Source: Eretmocerus hayati
Lineage: Eukaryota; Arthropoda; Insecta; Hymenoptera; Aphelinidae
Direction of reading: 5' to 3'
Assembly: GCA_029851415.1 (NCBI GenBank)
Contig: CM056742.1
Location: 111,726,246 to 111,790,245, forward strand
DNA length: 64,000 nt
Positions 11,793-23,310 of this stretch are shown here, piece after piece. A model generated the notes under the pieces. That model saw only the letters and a list, made by a program, of their open reading frames with translations, ran no database searches and had not been told where the DNA came from. The first letter of the stretch is position 1, and each line of letters begins with the position of its first letter. The position numbers were made by a program, and so were the translations under genes.

Positions 11793-12425
11793 GATATTCT
11801 GTCCAATTCGCCAAGTAGATTTAGGTACCGATATTCAAAGGTTCAAAGCATTATAGACTGTTTTGAAATAGAGATTGAGAAACCTTCCAACGCCCTATTC
11901 GAGGCTTTGTCATGGTCTGATTACAAGAAATGTAACACAGTCAAATATTTGATATCTATTACAGCAGATGATCTTATAAAATTTATCTCCGATGGAGCTG
12001 CAGGAAGAGCCACCGACGTGTCCGTTGTCGAAAACTGTGGCTACTTGGATGTTTTACCCGAAGCCTGCAGTGTTTTGGCCGATCGTGGCTTCAAGGGACT
12101 AGATCCTCTGCTGCAGAAAAAAAATGCGACTTGATACGGCCGCCCAGTGTTCAAAAAGAAACTAAGTGCTCGAAGGAAGAAGTTAAACTGACGAAGCAAA
12201 TTGCGAGTATCAGAATTTATGTTGAGAGGACGATCAACCAAATTAGGAACTACACAATATTGGATATCCATGCAAGAATAGATAATCATTTAATAGGTCA
12301 CCTTGATTCCATGGTCAATATTGTTTGTGGTTTAGTAAATCTACAAACTCCAATAATTAGACAAACTAGTATTCAAGAATAATGATCAGCAAAACAATCA
12401 TATGGTGCTTGATTTGACAATACAA

Positions 12426-13827
12426 CTACTTGCGCATTAGATGAGGAAATACATTATTTGTCCAGAAAATCATTGCTCTTCTCATTACAGCCAATGTAAA
12501 TGCCTGATCATAAATTTCTTTGTAGATGGTAACTTTTCTACTAGTTTCAAAATCTGGAGCAGCTATGCAGAAGAATCCTATATGTCTTCCCGAAAATATC
12601 ATTTGCAGTTGTATCTGAGCTTTATACTTGTTTTTTATATTCTTGCCATCGTGAGAGTTTGCAATAGTTTTTTCCTTCGAAGGGCACTTGATTTCCACAA
12701 CAGCTGTCTCAGTTAAACCATCCGGCAAAGCACCGGGAGCTGGAAAATTTCTACTCAAAATGAGCCCACTTGTTCTGACTTTTCCTTCATTCCAATTTTC
12801 AATTGGAAGTTTCTGTACTTCATAGCGCACTTGGCTTTCCAGACGCCTACCACGCTCCATAGCTGGATTGTCATAATTACTCATAGACAGAATTTTTTCA
12901 ACTAGGGAGCCATCTGGAGTCTTACATACGGCTGCTTCGTGAATTATTGAAGCAGTGAGCCGACCATACCGCACTTCAAACCACGACATAGAGTTACTTT
13001 GTGTTGCTGTGTTCCTAAAAATGTAATCACAATTTTCAGGAGTTAATGCCTCTTCACAAAAATCAAGGAAACTCTTCGAACAACTCCTATCACCATCGTA
13101 AGAAACAGCTAGATGATGCAATGACAACTTTTGCACGGTATTTTTACTGTAAAATTGAACTAGGTGACAATTATTCTCTGTAGACCTGTTATGCTGTAAA
13201 ACTCTGCGGAGAACTGAATTAACGAGCGGATCATGAGATGGTCTTGAAACCGCAACTCCTGCACTTTTCTTATTTCCAACCATCTCTTTGATGGTATAAT
13301 ACTTGATGTTCGTTCCAACACTTGACAAAACTGGTTTTTTCCAGTAGCACGTTACCGAAGTTGGAGGAGGCTCTTCCGATTTTCGGTAGATCCAAGCTAA
13401 GAAAGCAACAGCGTGCTTGCAGCCACCCTCAGGAGCGGCGCAGTCAAGGCATTGAGCTTCTTCGATAGTTTCTTCTTCGTTGATGAATACATGAACGGTG
13501 TAGTTTTTTGAATGAACTCTATGTTCCGGGCATATTTTCCCTTGTACTGTGCATGACGTGCCATCGCGCTTAAGTTGCACGTATCCTATAGCTACGTCGC
13601 CATAATTTGCACGCATTGACCTAGGAGAAAGACACATGGAGTAGATCAATTTCATACCGAAAAGAGATGTATTGTTCATATCACATTCAACCAAATTACC
13701 TTGTAGTTTTAACATTCCTCAATTCGTAACCTTGGAATGAGTCAGAAGTACTTATATACTCAATGAGCATTTCTAAGTCCACTCTAGGTAGATTCTGTGA
13801 TGACGCTTTAACGTAACCTTCGTTCAT
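12426..13827 (-). CDS. YqaJ-type exonuclease with SWIM-like zinc finger (ISL2EU partner gene)
   Basis: Two exons encode about 440 residues. Exon 1 (13827-13700) starts at ATG. A 79-bp intron (13699-13621) has a GTAATT donor and a CTCCTAG acceptor, and the frame is restored exactly, giving VKTTRSMRANYGDV across the junction. Exon 2 runs to the stop at 12426. The SWIM-like finger is C100-x2-C103-x6-C110-x-H112. The YqaJ nuclease region (about 250-420) shows GRLTAS, a GRRLE segment, an Asp in LPDGL (about 343), EIK (E352, K354) and a Gln in AQIQLQ, the expected metal-binding set of this PD-(D/E)xK family. It should degrade DNA in the nucleus. In ISL2EU transposons such a gene accompanies a THAP-DDE transposase, as here. 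No stop or frameshift interrupts it, unlike its partner. Confidence 0.85.
13621..13699 (-). other. 79-bp intron of the YqaJ gene
   Basis: The donor reads AAG/GTAATTTGG and the acceptor TTTCTCCTAG/G on the minus strand. Removal joins the two conserved parts in frame. Without splicing the upstream exon runs into a stop. Confidence 0.8.
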
Positions 13828-14599
13828 CGTTGATACAAGCAAAATAAACCCAATAGAAACTAGTACTTTACAATTTACGCGACCCTGTAAGATATAGCTA
13901 CGTAAGCTCAGATATAATTTCAATAATTTACACTTCTCATTCCCAAAGTATAGCTCACAATATCATAATTTATCACTAACACACATAGTATTGTACAAAC
14001 AACAAACACTGAGTAAGGTAGAGTTGTGACAAGGGTGAGTTGGCTGGCATTTTTGCACTTGGTCACTGTTCAGAATCAATTGAAATTTGTGTGGCAAGCA
14101 CATACCTGAAGTAGAAAATTCCTCAGAAATCGATTGGTGAGATCAGAACCGCGATATCTCTCCTAGATTCAATTTATGTATGAACTTTCGCATGCACGTC
14201 ATTCCTATTCCAGCGAATATCGATTTCAGTGAGATTTAGATTAATGCATCTGGAAGATTGTGACATTTTGAGTCGGATTTGCTCAATTCCGTCGCTGATT
14301 CTTGACTCATATGCTTCCACGACGCGTTCTTGAACCAATATGGCGGCCTCATGCGAAAGCAATATATATTGCTTTCGCATGAGGCCACCATGTTTGTTCT
14401 ATGAGTTTCAGATGCAATCATTAAAATTTTGTTCACATAAATATTTGCTGAAAGAGAGATAACGTGCATGTGGAAATCCGTTCATAAAACAGAAACTAAG
14501 GGTGATGTTACAACTCTGACTACACGAATAGAATCCTGAGAAATTGTCATGTCGAAAAGATGCTTGCCATACAAGTATGAAATGATTTTCAACAGAAAC
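13828..14599. other. 5' flank of the YqaJ gene and spacer
   Basis: No coding region is supported. It contains one short palindrome (14341-14390). The right end of the ISL2EU-like element probably lies here, but I could not place it. Confidence 0.35.
14341..14390. repeat. 50-bp palindrome without spacer
   Basis: Two 25-base halves meet at 14365/14366 and match with one mismatch; the inner part is GCAATATATATTGC. It could form a cruciform or hairpin RNA. No flanking duplication was noticed. Confidence 0.75.
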
Positions 14600-16190
14600 C
14601 AGATGCAAAGGATCCGCCAACCCATCCTTGTCACTTGGGTGATGTTCGAAGAAATAAGAATACCAACTGAGTTCAAAAAAAGCTCAAGGGAGCAGAATGC
14701 CCTCTCACTGGCATGCAATTATAATCCTTGGAGACATGACCCCACTGAAAATGCGCGGGCGAGCGGCAAGACGGGCGCCCTGCCGCCGTGATATTTTTGT
14801 TGAAAAGTGCGGGCGGCAGGGCGGCAAAAAAATTAATTTTTCTAAAAAAAAGCCTTTTTTCTGGGAGTTTTTTTTTCTCGCGCAATTTTTTTCTTTGAAA
14901 ATCCATTCGAAGATGAATCACCTAGTTGCAAAATTCTGTTTGTGTAGAATTTGGCTCTGAATGATGCAGACAATGAGCCCACAAAGCCTCGCGATGCTGA
15001 AAAATTCACGCAGGAATATGTTTGACAGCAAAACAATTTCTTCTCGGAATACTTCCTCTCCCGATCGAAATAGTCCAGATTCGCGTTATTCATCTAGAGG
15101 AGTTAATTTGAATCTCAATCGATCAGGATTGTGAAGAGTTCTTAATCATTACTAACAAGGTGATGGGGGTACATTATCTGATTCATCCATGATAATTGTA
15201 TGAAGCCAGTCCAACAAAAATATCACGGCGGCAGGGCGCCCGTCTTGCCGCCCGCCTCACCGCCCGCCCTGCCGCCTGCCCGGGCGGCCGCGCATTTTCA
15301 GTGGGGAAATGGAGAGATAATTTTGTACCAGATCTTGAGGCCATACCTATTATTTACCAACATGTGAGAGTTAGTGATTGCTTAGGCACAACGCTCTCAT
15401 GATTTCAGCAGAGTTCTGCCAGCGATCGAGCAAATTTCACTGTGATGGATTTCCACAAAACAATTACTGTGAAAGTTGTGTCCAGCACAGAATGTGAACA
15501 GCTATATTTACTTGAGAACAAATGCTACTATTGAGCATACATTTGGCTAGAGAAAGTCCTGAAAGAAGAAAATGTAGAGTGAAATTTTTTCTCCATCGGC
15601 GCTGACTCATGGAAGAAATGTAAGGATGGAAATGTACGTGGATATATTTCGATTACCTCTGATATATAAACATGTCATCAGTCACACAGCCTTGCACTTT
15701 CCATTATTATTCTTGTTCAGCTAAAGCTTGGGATGAAAGCCGTTGTTCACCAAGTTGAGTCATCAATACTTCCTGCCCTATAAACATAAAGCAGAAACAG
15801 ACAGAGATGTAATGTCACGATATGTACTTCAGATTGCTTAAAAATACTCATCTGGTGAATGACAGTCAGCAGAGAGTACATATATATGATACAAATGAAA
15901 TCAGAGACTATATGAATATATGTAAGCGCAGAGTATTTTTTATCCCTGCGGCAAGAATCCCCATGACGAGATGAGTGATGGAATGCATAATAGCCATAGT
16001 TTGGCATTCTTGTACATACTCTGGGGCTTAAATGTACCCATCATTCCATCAAATATAACTCAACAATCCCAATTATTATCAGATGTATATCAAGTAACCT
16101 AAACATTAAGGTTAAGTTTTAGATATTTTACCTGAAGAAGAAGTGTGTCAGCTGGGATGCCAAGTAACTCTGTAGCAGCTACTCGTCGAC
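14600..16190 (-). repeat. Right inverted arm, partner of 7030-9165
   Basis: Reverse complement of the left arm, collinear except that it lacks the 7405-8545 insertion and has its own insertion at 14740-15306. A small exon-like piece near 16231-16133 (minus) reads MVPRKNKSSEESKKGRR... and ends at CTTCAG/GTAAAATATC. It might be a first exon of an unidentified gene, but no later exons could be followed. Confidence 0.75.
14740..15306. mobile_element. 567-bp element with GC-rich terminal inverted repeats
   Basis: Ends read CCCCACTGAAAATGCGCGGG on the left and the complement ending GCGCATTTTCAGTGGGG on the right. They continue inward through a CGGGCGCCCTGCCGCC block and ATATTTTTGTTG, about 60-90 bases in all. 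The interior is AT-rich and non-coding. The opposite arm near 9050-9070 shows an uninterrupted site (CCTTGGACACTTGGAGGAG in reverse complement). A short duplication around ATGA/ATGG is possible. Confidence 0.75.
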
Positions 16191-16679
16191 CCTTCTTGGA
16201 TTCCTCGGAAGACTTGTTTTTCCTCGGAACCATCGTGATATATTTCCATTTGATTTCACTGCACCAAACTGTACGCGGCTCGCGCCAAAACGCTCTTACC
16301 GCGCGTTTACCCGATGTCCTGGTGCTCCACCCCTTTGCAAGTCTGCACGTGGGTTGAGCCGGTATTCCAACGTGGGCACCCACGAAATTTGGCAACATCG
16401 CATACAATCAGACGGATAACTATCGGGCGATTGACTATCCGACGGATAACGGCCATGAAAGACACTGTACTTGTCGGCCGGATAGTTTTTTTCCGTTAAA
16501 CTATCGGCTAGGTAGCTATCCGTCCGATAACGCTTACGTGGCGAAAGAAGGCCTAAGCGATTCATGTTTGAGATATATTTTTGATCTTAGGAGTGACGAG
16601 CACATCACCCCTCTGAGGGAGCGCTTGGGTTGGTTACGTATGTACTTCGCAGCTCTCTAGATGCATAAGATCATGCACT
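16191..16679. repeat. Spacer with GGATAACTATC-type inverted motifs
   Basis: Around 16410-16535, words such as ACGGATAACTATCGG recur in both directions and form a weak inverted pair. It may be a small MITE. No gene is supported. Confidence 0.35.
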
Positions 16680-19600
16680 TAGGAGAACCTGGCTACCTAG
16701 CTGCGATGTTCACCAGGGGGATCATTCTAAATACTGGTCGTTAGGCCACCCGACTACTGGCACTGGCCGTGTAACCACCGCCGACGTGTACGTGCGTAAA
16801 AAGAGCTACGGCGTTCTTCGGGCAACGACTCGCGAGCTCGCGAGCTTCTGCTCCGCATTGTAAACAATTAAATTCAAAGATTTTCACCTAGAAGTGAGTT
16901 CAGGGAGGTGCACGATTATTATTATTATTCATGCTAAAACACAAAGTGACAGTTTTTCATTCTAATAAGAGGTTATATGTTGGTTCTCTGTAACCTCACA
17001 TTAAATTTTCTGTCTGAATTGGTGCCAATAGGGCAAATTATTATGCTGCAAACTTATTAACCGCGAGGGGAAAACTTTGTTGTGAGCCAGCTCAAACAGG
17101 TTTCAAAGACTTTATGAAAGAGTTTTTGGCCTGAATAATGCTGATCAACAAATCAATTTTACATTACCATCCTTTGGAATTTGAGCCTTGACTTGAAGTG
17201 ACTTTGAAACTCATTGCTCGGCTACAACCTGAATTAATTCTTCCTGATGATGAATGGGTTCACTCAGTCTTGGTGAAACCAATATTTCTCCATTAATGAG
17301 TGAAAGTGGTGACACTCTCAGCAGAAAGACGTCTGCTGATGGAAGTTGGAAATTTCAAAAAGTATGGAATTTAGGCATGGCGTGCTTGGATCCTCGACAT
17401 AAATGTGCCTTGAGATACATTAGTCTGTGAACCCGGTATCATTTCACAATCAGATCTTGGTATGTGAAAAGCGAAAAAGTTATATGAACATGATTGCACA
17501 TCTTTCGTCGAGTCAAGTCTTACTCACAAGCAAACATAAACATTTAATGTTATTTCGTATACAAGTGGCCAATAAAACTGCATATCAGTTTCCCAAGGAT
17601 CATGTCCTTGGTCTAAACGAAGTACCTAATATATTTGTTGGGAAAAAATGAGCATCCATTGGTTGGCAACTAATATGAATAAAATTCATGAGTAAACATG
17701 AGTAAATACACACATATCCCATCATTTTAAATGTTCGCGCAACACAAAACTACTATGTCTCTGCATATGTCAATAACTACACATCAACATCTAGATATTG
17801 ATTGTATCGTATACGTTGCAATGAATGATTCAGATTAGCAGAAAAAACATCTCTGGCATGTATACTGCTTTTGATGGATGAAAGTAAAATTCGAGCCCCA
17901 ATCAGTTCTAAAATATAACTCGAGGCCAGGATGGACATATAGCCTGGATTTAGGTTCGAGTCTAGATTTAAGTATCACATTCAGACCAACCTTACAGTTG
18001 TTAAGAATCTCTACACAATTTTATGGGCCACTCTCATGAAGATCACAATGAATGTTTATGTTTGATTTTGAGTGAAACTTGACTCGACGAAAGATAAGGA
18101 TTCATATTGATATAACTTTGTCGCTTTTCTCATACCAAGTTCTGGTTGTGAAATGATTCCAGGATCATTGTATGATGTATCTCAAGGAACAATCATGTTG
18201 AGGATCCAAGCAGGCCATATCAAACTTCCATACTCTTTGAAATTTCCAACTTCCATCACCAGACTTTCCAGACACATTGGTTTAACCAAGAATGAATAAA
18301 CCTATTGAATCATCGGGATGAATTAATTCAGAGAGGATGAAATTTATTTGTTGATCAACACAATTGAGGCCAAAAACTCTTTCCAAAGAGTCTTTGAATC
18401 CTGCTTGAGCTGGCTCACAACAAAATTTTCTTCTCCCAGTTCAGAAGTCTGCAGCATGATGACGAGAACCTGTGAAAGTAATTTTGCCTCATTTCTCATT
18501 CAAGTTTGAGGCACGTCATCACACATCACATTTGTAGGCCGGTAGAATTAGCTCGAAAAGAACGTCATTTTGGCGGTAGAAGATAGGTGCTCGTTTGATT
18601 TTTTTTCAGGTGCAGGACACTCCATAGAACCATGTCTACCACTTCCGAACAAATTTCGCTGGCCGGAAAAAATTATTAACAATGACTTTCTGGAAAAAAC
18701 GACACTTTTCGCAGATTAATGCCTATAGCTCTGTGGGTATAATTTTGAGCGAGTTCGCTCTGGTTTCATCTTCTAGCTAGTGAAAAAACGTACAGATTCA
18801 AAAAAAAATTTATTGCTCTAGCCTATTTTTTGTTGGAGTTACACAGGTTTAAACAAAGAAAGACCTATTATAAACAAATGGTTGTTAATCCTCCAAAAGT
18901 TGACAAATGAGGTCAAAAACTCAGACAATCGATAGTCCTTATTGAGGGTAATAAGCATACCAAATTTGGTGACGATTCATTGAATCGTTTTTGATCAATC
19001 CTATTTGTTTATAAAAAATTGTTTTTCAGGAGAAGTGGCGTAACTTTTTTATAAACAAAGATGGTGTTTTGGGAAAAATCAGGGTGATACCTAGAAGTCT
19101 ACTCTTCAATATCCCGTTTGAATCATTATCATATCTTGTATAGGCGATTTTTGAGAGCTAATTGTTTATAATTTTTGCACACGTCTCTCATTGTGTATTA
19201 AAATCTCGAAATACATCGATTAGATGAGGAGGAACCCGAAAATGAAACCAGCCAATCGCGTTTTTTTCTCAAGCTACCTCAGATTAAAAAAAGAATGAAG
19301 GAAATCGGTCACGTAAAACCAGAAATATTGCGAAAAAATCCTCGGCGCTCGATTTCGAATCGCACCAAAGATTAGCTGTTGTTAACTCGTGGCGCGTGAG
19401 AAACGGTGAACTTCAGAATCGAGCGCCTAGGATTTTTTCGCAATATTTCTGGTTCTACGTGACCAATTTCCTTCATTCTTTTTTTAATTTGGGGTAGCTT
19501 GAGAAAAAAACGCGATTGGCTGGTTTCATTTTCGTGTTCCTCCTCATCTAATCGATGTATTTCGAGATTTTAATACACAATGAGAAGCGTGTGCAAAAAT

Positions 19601-20545
19601 TATAAACAATTAGCTCTCAAAAATCGCCTATACAAGATATGATGATGATTCAAACGGGATATTGAAGAGTAAACTTCTAGGTATCACACTGATTTTTCCC
19701 AAAACACCATCTTTGTTTATAAAAAAGTTACGCCACTTCTCCTGAAAAACAATTTTTTATAAACAAATAGGATTGTTCAATAACGATTCAATGAATCGTC
19801 ACCAAATTTGGTATGCTTATTAACCTCAATGAGGACTATCGATTGTCTGAGTTTTTGGCCTCATTAGTCAACTATTGGAGGCATAACAACCATTTGTTTA
19901 TAATAGGTCTTTCTTTGTTTAAACCTATGTAACTCCAACAAAAAATAGGCTAGAGCAATAAATTTTTTTTTGAATCTGTAGGTTTGTTCACTAGCTAGAA
20001 GATGAAACCAGAGCGAACTCGCTCAAAATTATACCCACAGAGCTATAGGCATTAATCTGCGAAAAGTGTCGTTTTTACCAGTAATTCATTGTTAATAATT
20101 TTTTCCGGCCAGCGAAATTTGTTCGGAAGTGGTAGACATGGTTCTATGGAGTGTTCTACACCTGAAAAAAAATAAAACCAGCACCTATCTTCTACCGCCA
20201 AAAAAAAATCCAATTCTACTGGTCTATTGCCCTCCTGATTGGTACCAATGCAGACAGGAAATTCAATGTGAGCTTACAGAGAATCAACACATAACATCAC
20301 ATTAGAATGAAAAACTGTCATTTTGTGTTTTAGCATAAATAATGATAGTCGTGCGCTTCCTCGAACTCACTCCTAGGTGAAAATCTTTGAATCTAGTTGT
20401 TTACAATGCGAAGCAGAAGCTCGCGAGTCGTTGCCGGATGAACGCCGTAGCTCTTTCTACGCGCGTACACGTCGGCGTTGGTCACACGGCCAGTGCCAAA
20501 GGTCGAGTGGCCTGGCGACCAGTATTTAGAATGATCCCCAGGTAC
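16680..20545. mobile_element. Nested inverted-repeat complex
   Basis: The outer arms 16680-17045 and about 20227-20545 are inverted copies, sharing CTTTGAATCTAGTTGTTTAC-type sequence and CAGTGCCA near the ends. Inside, 17075-17560 pairs with about 18020-18450 (GTGAGCCAGCTCAAACAGG and its near-complement). A separate palindromic element sits at 18537-20224 between the inner pair and the outer right arm. No protein is supported. The order suggests a long-arm element later invaded by a foldback. Confidence 0.65.
18537..20224. mobile_element. 1.69-kb foldback element, TA target duplication
   Basis: The two halves are reverse complements over about 820 bases each, with a short unpaired centre near 19350-19420. 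Ends read GGCCGGTAGAATTAG and the complement of GACCAGTAGAATTGG. TA flanks both ends (18535-18536 and 20225-20226), typical of Tc1/mariner-type mobilisation. No coding frame is present. Transcription across it would give a very long hairpin RNA. Confidence 0.85.
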
Positions 20546-20789
20546 CAATCTGAACCACGGGGAAATTTTAAAGAGCGGTTGCTCATGTTCCCAATATGAG
20601 ACTTGAGTATGGATCTATACTATTATTTTCCATCATGATACAAGTGACTACGCAAATGATAATGGCGAATCAGCACTTGTCGGATATGGCGTAGACATGC
20701 GGGGCATCAATTCTCAACTTTCAGGTTTTTGGGTTCAAAATGTGTCAGTTTCCGCGATAACCACCATATACATTAAGCCCCCGGTATCG
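20546..20789. other. Short spacer between elements
   Basis: No gene or repeat could be assigned. Confidence 0.3.
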
Positions 20790-23310
20790 TACGACCAATC
20801 TAAGGTGGACACCCCTTGGCATTTCTTATCTTTGCAAGGTACAAATTGGAACGAAGTCGATTCTTACATGGTTCGACCTTCTGCCTCAGATGGTGAAGTG
20901 AACAAATCGAGAAAATGGAAAGTTCGATGCGAACGGGAAAATTTTTTTCAAAATATTAAAAAAAAATAATATTGCGATACGGCATCGCGTAGCTCATCAG
21001 ATTTGGAGTCCGAAATGACTTGTCCAACAATTTTTTTCATTGCTCAATTTTCCAGGAAAATTGATGGGAAAAGGCTCATTTTGAATTTGCCACCACAATT
21101 GTCGTAGAGGTTAGTTGCACCACGTGTTGGGGAATGCTATTGTTTTGGTGTAATGCCGCGGGCTTTCGTTATTGTTTAGTGTTTAATCTATGATCACGAA
21201 TGTTGTTTTGTAGGTTATGCAGCCACGGCATCCACAATAGAAACTCGTGGCCGAGTGGGAATGTCAATTGACTAAACTTTGAATGATGTTAGAAGCATCG
21301 AGCATGTACTCTTGTACCTTTTAGTACAAAAGTTCAACAACGTGTAAAAAACTGTGTAGCAGTCATGCGATCAAAATTCTCCAACACGGTTCGAATTTTA
21401 AACAATCCTGCATTCGAACCTCTTGGACAATAGTAGAGCCTAACAGATTCACGTAGTGGTTTTCAATTTTGTACACTTTGTCGCCCAAATTCTGACTACT
21501 AAGTTTGGGAAAAGTTTGTACCATAAATGAGAACAATCTATCGGTACAAGTTATTAGAAGGGTATCTCGTAGCTGGGAAAATGAAGAGAATCTTAAAAAT
21601 CGTGGCTTCTCCACGAGATCAAAACCTTGTAAAGTGGGTGGAATTTTCGGAAATTAAAAACGCGAACCCACAAGACAATGGTAATGCCAAGCAGATTTAA
21701 ATACTGCCTTCTAGTTCTGAATATTTTCTCAACGAGAATCTGAACACGGAGTTTGAAAAAAGTTTGCATCGTAGGTAGACAGATCTCATAATAGGGACGT
21801 GGATGAATATACAAAGAATTGTGGCTTCGACCGTTCAGTTAAGAGATCAAAGTTCTTAAAAATTGTCAAGGTTTTGGAAAATTCTAAACACGAACCTCTC
21901 AGTCGTTGGTGATACCAAGCAGATTCGAGCTTTACTCTTCAAGTTTCGAAGTTCTGTCTACTAAAATTTTATTACAAAATTTGGAGCGTCAAAGGTGGAT
22001 TATAAACTCGAATTGAAGCGGTATGCAGCAGCTGGGGAGTAGAAAAATGTTTGAACAAGTTGTGGCTCTCGAAACTCACCTATGGGATCAAAATCCTGAA
22101 AGAGTGGGTGGGATTTGTATGAATTTCAAACGTGAACTTAATAGAAAACGGTAACACGGAGCAGATTCGAGTTCTGCTTTTTGATTATAAGGGTTTAGTA
22201 AGCTGAAATTTGACTACAAAGTTTGAAGAAAGTTGGCATCAACGGTAGACTATAAACACGAGTTGAATCATTACTCCCATAACTTGGGAGTATAGAAATG
22301 TTTGCAAAAGTTGTGGCTTTGACTGCCTTACCTATGGGATAAAAATTCTAAAGAATAGGTGGAGTTCGTGTGAATTTCAATCGTGAACCTAGAAAAAATT
22401 GGTGATATCAATCAGAGTCGTGTTTTGTATCTTGATTACAGAAGTTGTGTCAGCTAAAATCCGACTACAACGTCAAAGGCACAATTTTTCAGATTTTTCT
22501 TGTTTTTCCAGCTATGAGATACCGTTCCAACAACTCGTATCCATCATCGGTTTACCGCCTACGGTACAAACGTTTCCCAAATTTTGTAGTCAGGATTTGG
22601 GCTATAAAGTGTACAAAATTGATAACCACTACCTGAATCTGTTAGGCACTACTATTGTCCAAGAGGTTCGAATGCAGGATTGTTTAAAATTCCAACCGTA
22701 TTGGAGAATTTTGATCGCATGACTACTGCACAGTTTTTCACGCATTGTTGAACTCTTTTATTGAAAGGTACAAGAGTACATGCTCGATGCTTCTAATATC
22801 TTTCAAAGTTTAGTCGATTGACATTCGCACTCAGTCACGAGTTTCTACTGTGGATGCCGTGGCTGCTTAACCTACAAAACAACATTCGTGATCATAGATT
22901 AAACACTAAACAATAACAGAAGCCCGTGGCATTACACCAAAACAATAGCATTACTCAACACGTGGTACAACTAACCTCTACGACCACTGTGGTGGCAAAT
23001 TCAAAATGAGCGATTTTCCATCAATTTTCCTGAAAAATTGAGCAATGAAAAAAATTATTGGACAAGTCATTTCGGACTCCAAATTTGATGAGCTACACGA
23101 TGCCATATCGCAATATTATTTTTTTTTTTGATATTTTGGAAAAAATTTTCCCGTTCACATCGAATTTTCCATTTTCTCGATTTTTCACTTCACCATCCGA
23201 GGCAGAAGGTCGAACCATGTAAGAATCAACTTCGATCCAATTTGTACATTGCAATCACAAGAAATGCCAAGGAATGTCCACCTTAGTTTGGTCATACGAT
23301 ATTTGCGGTT
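20790..23310. mobile_element. 2.5-kb inverted-repeat element with internal ~240-bp repeats
   Basis: Arms 20790-21603 and 22478-23310 are reverse complements: ATCGTACGACCAAT on the left pairs with ATTTGGTCATACGAT-type sequence on the right, and GCATGTACTCTTGTACC near 21302 with its complement near 22770. The middle holds diverged tandem repeats. No transposase is visible. The right end is abutted by a Tigger remnant. Confidence 0.75.
21603..22478 (+). repeat. Diverged tandem repeats, unit 218-250 bp
   Basis: Four copies start with a GTGGCTTCTCC-like word at about 21603, 21822, 22063 and 22313. Each is followed by GGGATCAAAATCCT-like and GTGAATTTCAA-like blocks in the same order. They fill the space between the inverted arms of the 20790-23310 element. 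Confidence 0.65.

Larger units (their letters stand above)
9790..12382 (+). pseudogene. THAP-domain DDE transposase (ISL2EU-like), interrupted
   Basis: DNA-cutting transposase of the IS5/Harbinger-related DDE_Tnp_4 type. Exon 1 (9790-10026) starts at ATG and encodes a C2CH THAP zinc finger: C26, C31, C74 and H77, ending ADHFD. An acceptor at 10332 opens exon 2 (10333-10553), reading LENDLGNFSEW, which continues the THAP tail in phase. Exon 3 starts after TTGCAG near 10637. The catalytic part begins at about 11140 (LRDIYLVLKKIRTNLPF). It is split by a 424-bp insertion at 11369-11792 and resumes with SIIDCFEIEI (first Asp), VLADRGF (second Asp) and YVERTINQIRN (Glu). Damage: a stop with frame change near 10869, an in-frame TGA at 11131, and a frameshift near 12130 after a run of A. 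The gene faces the YqaJ gene with only 43 bases between them. Domain calls are sure; the ISL2EU class is inferred from the gene pair. Confidence 0.8.
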
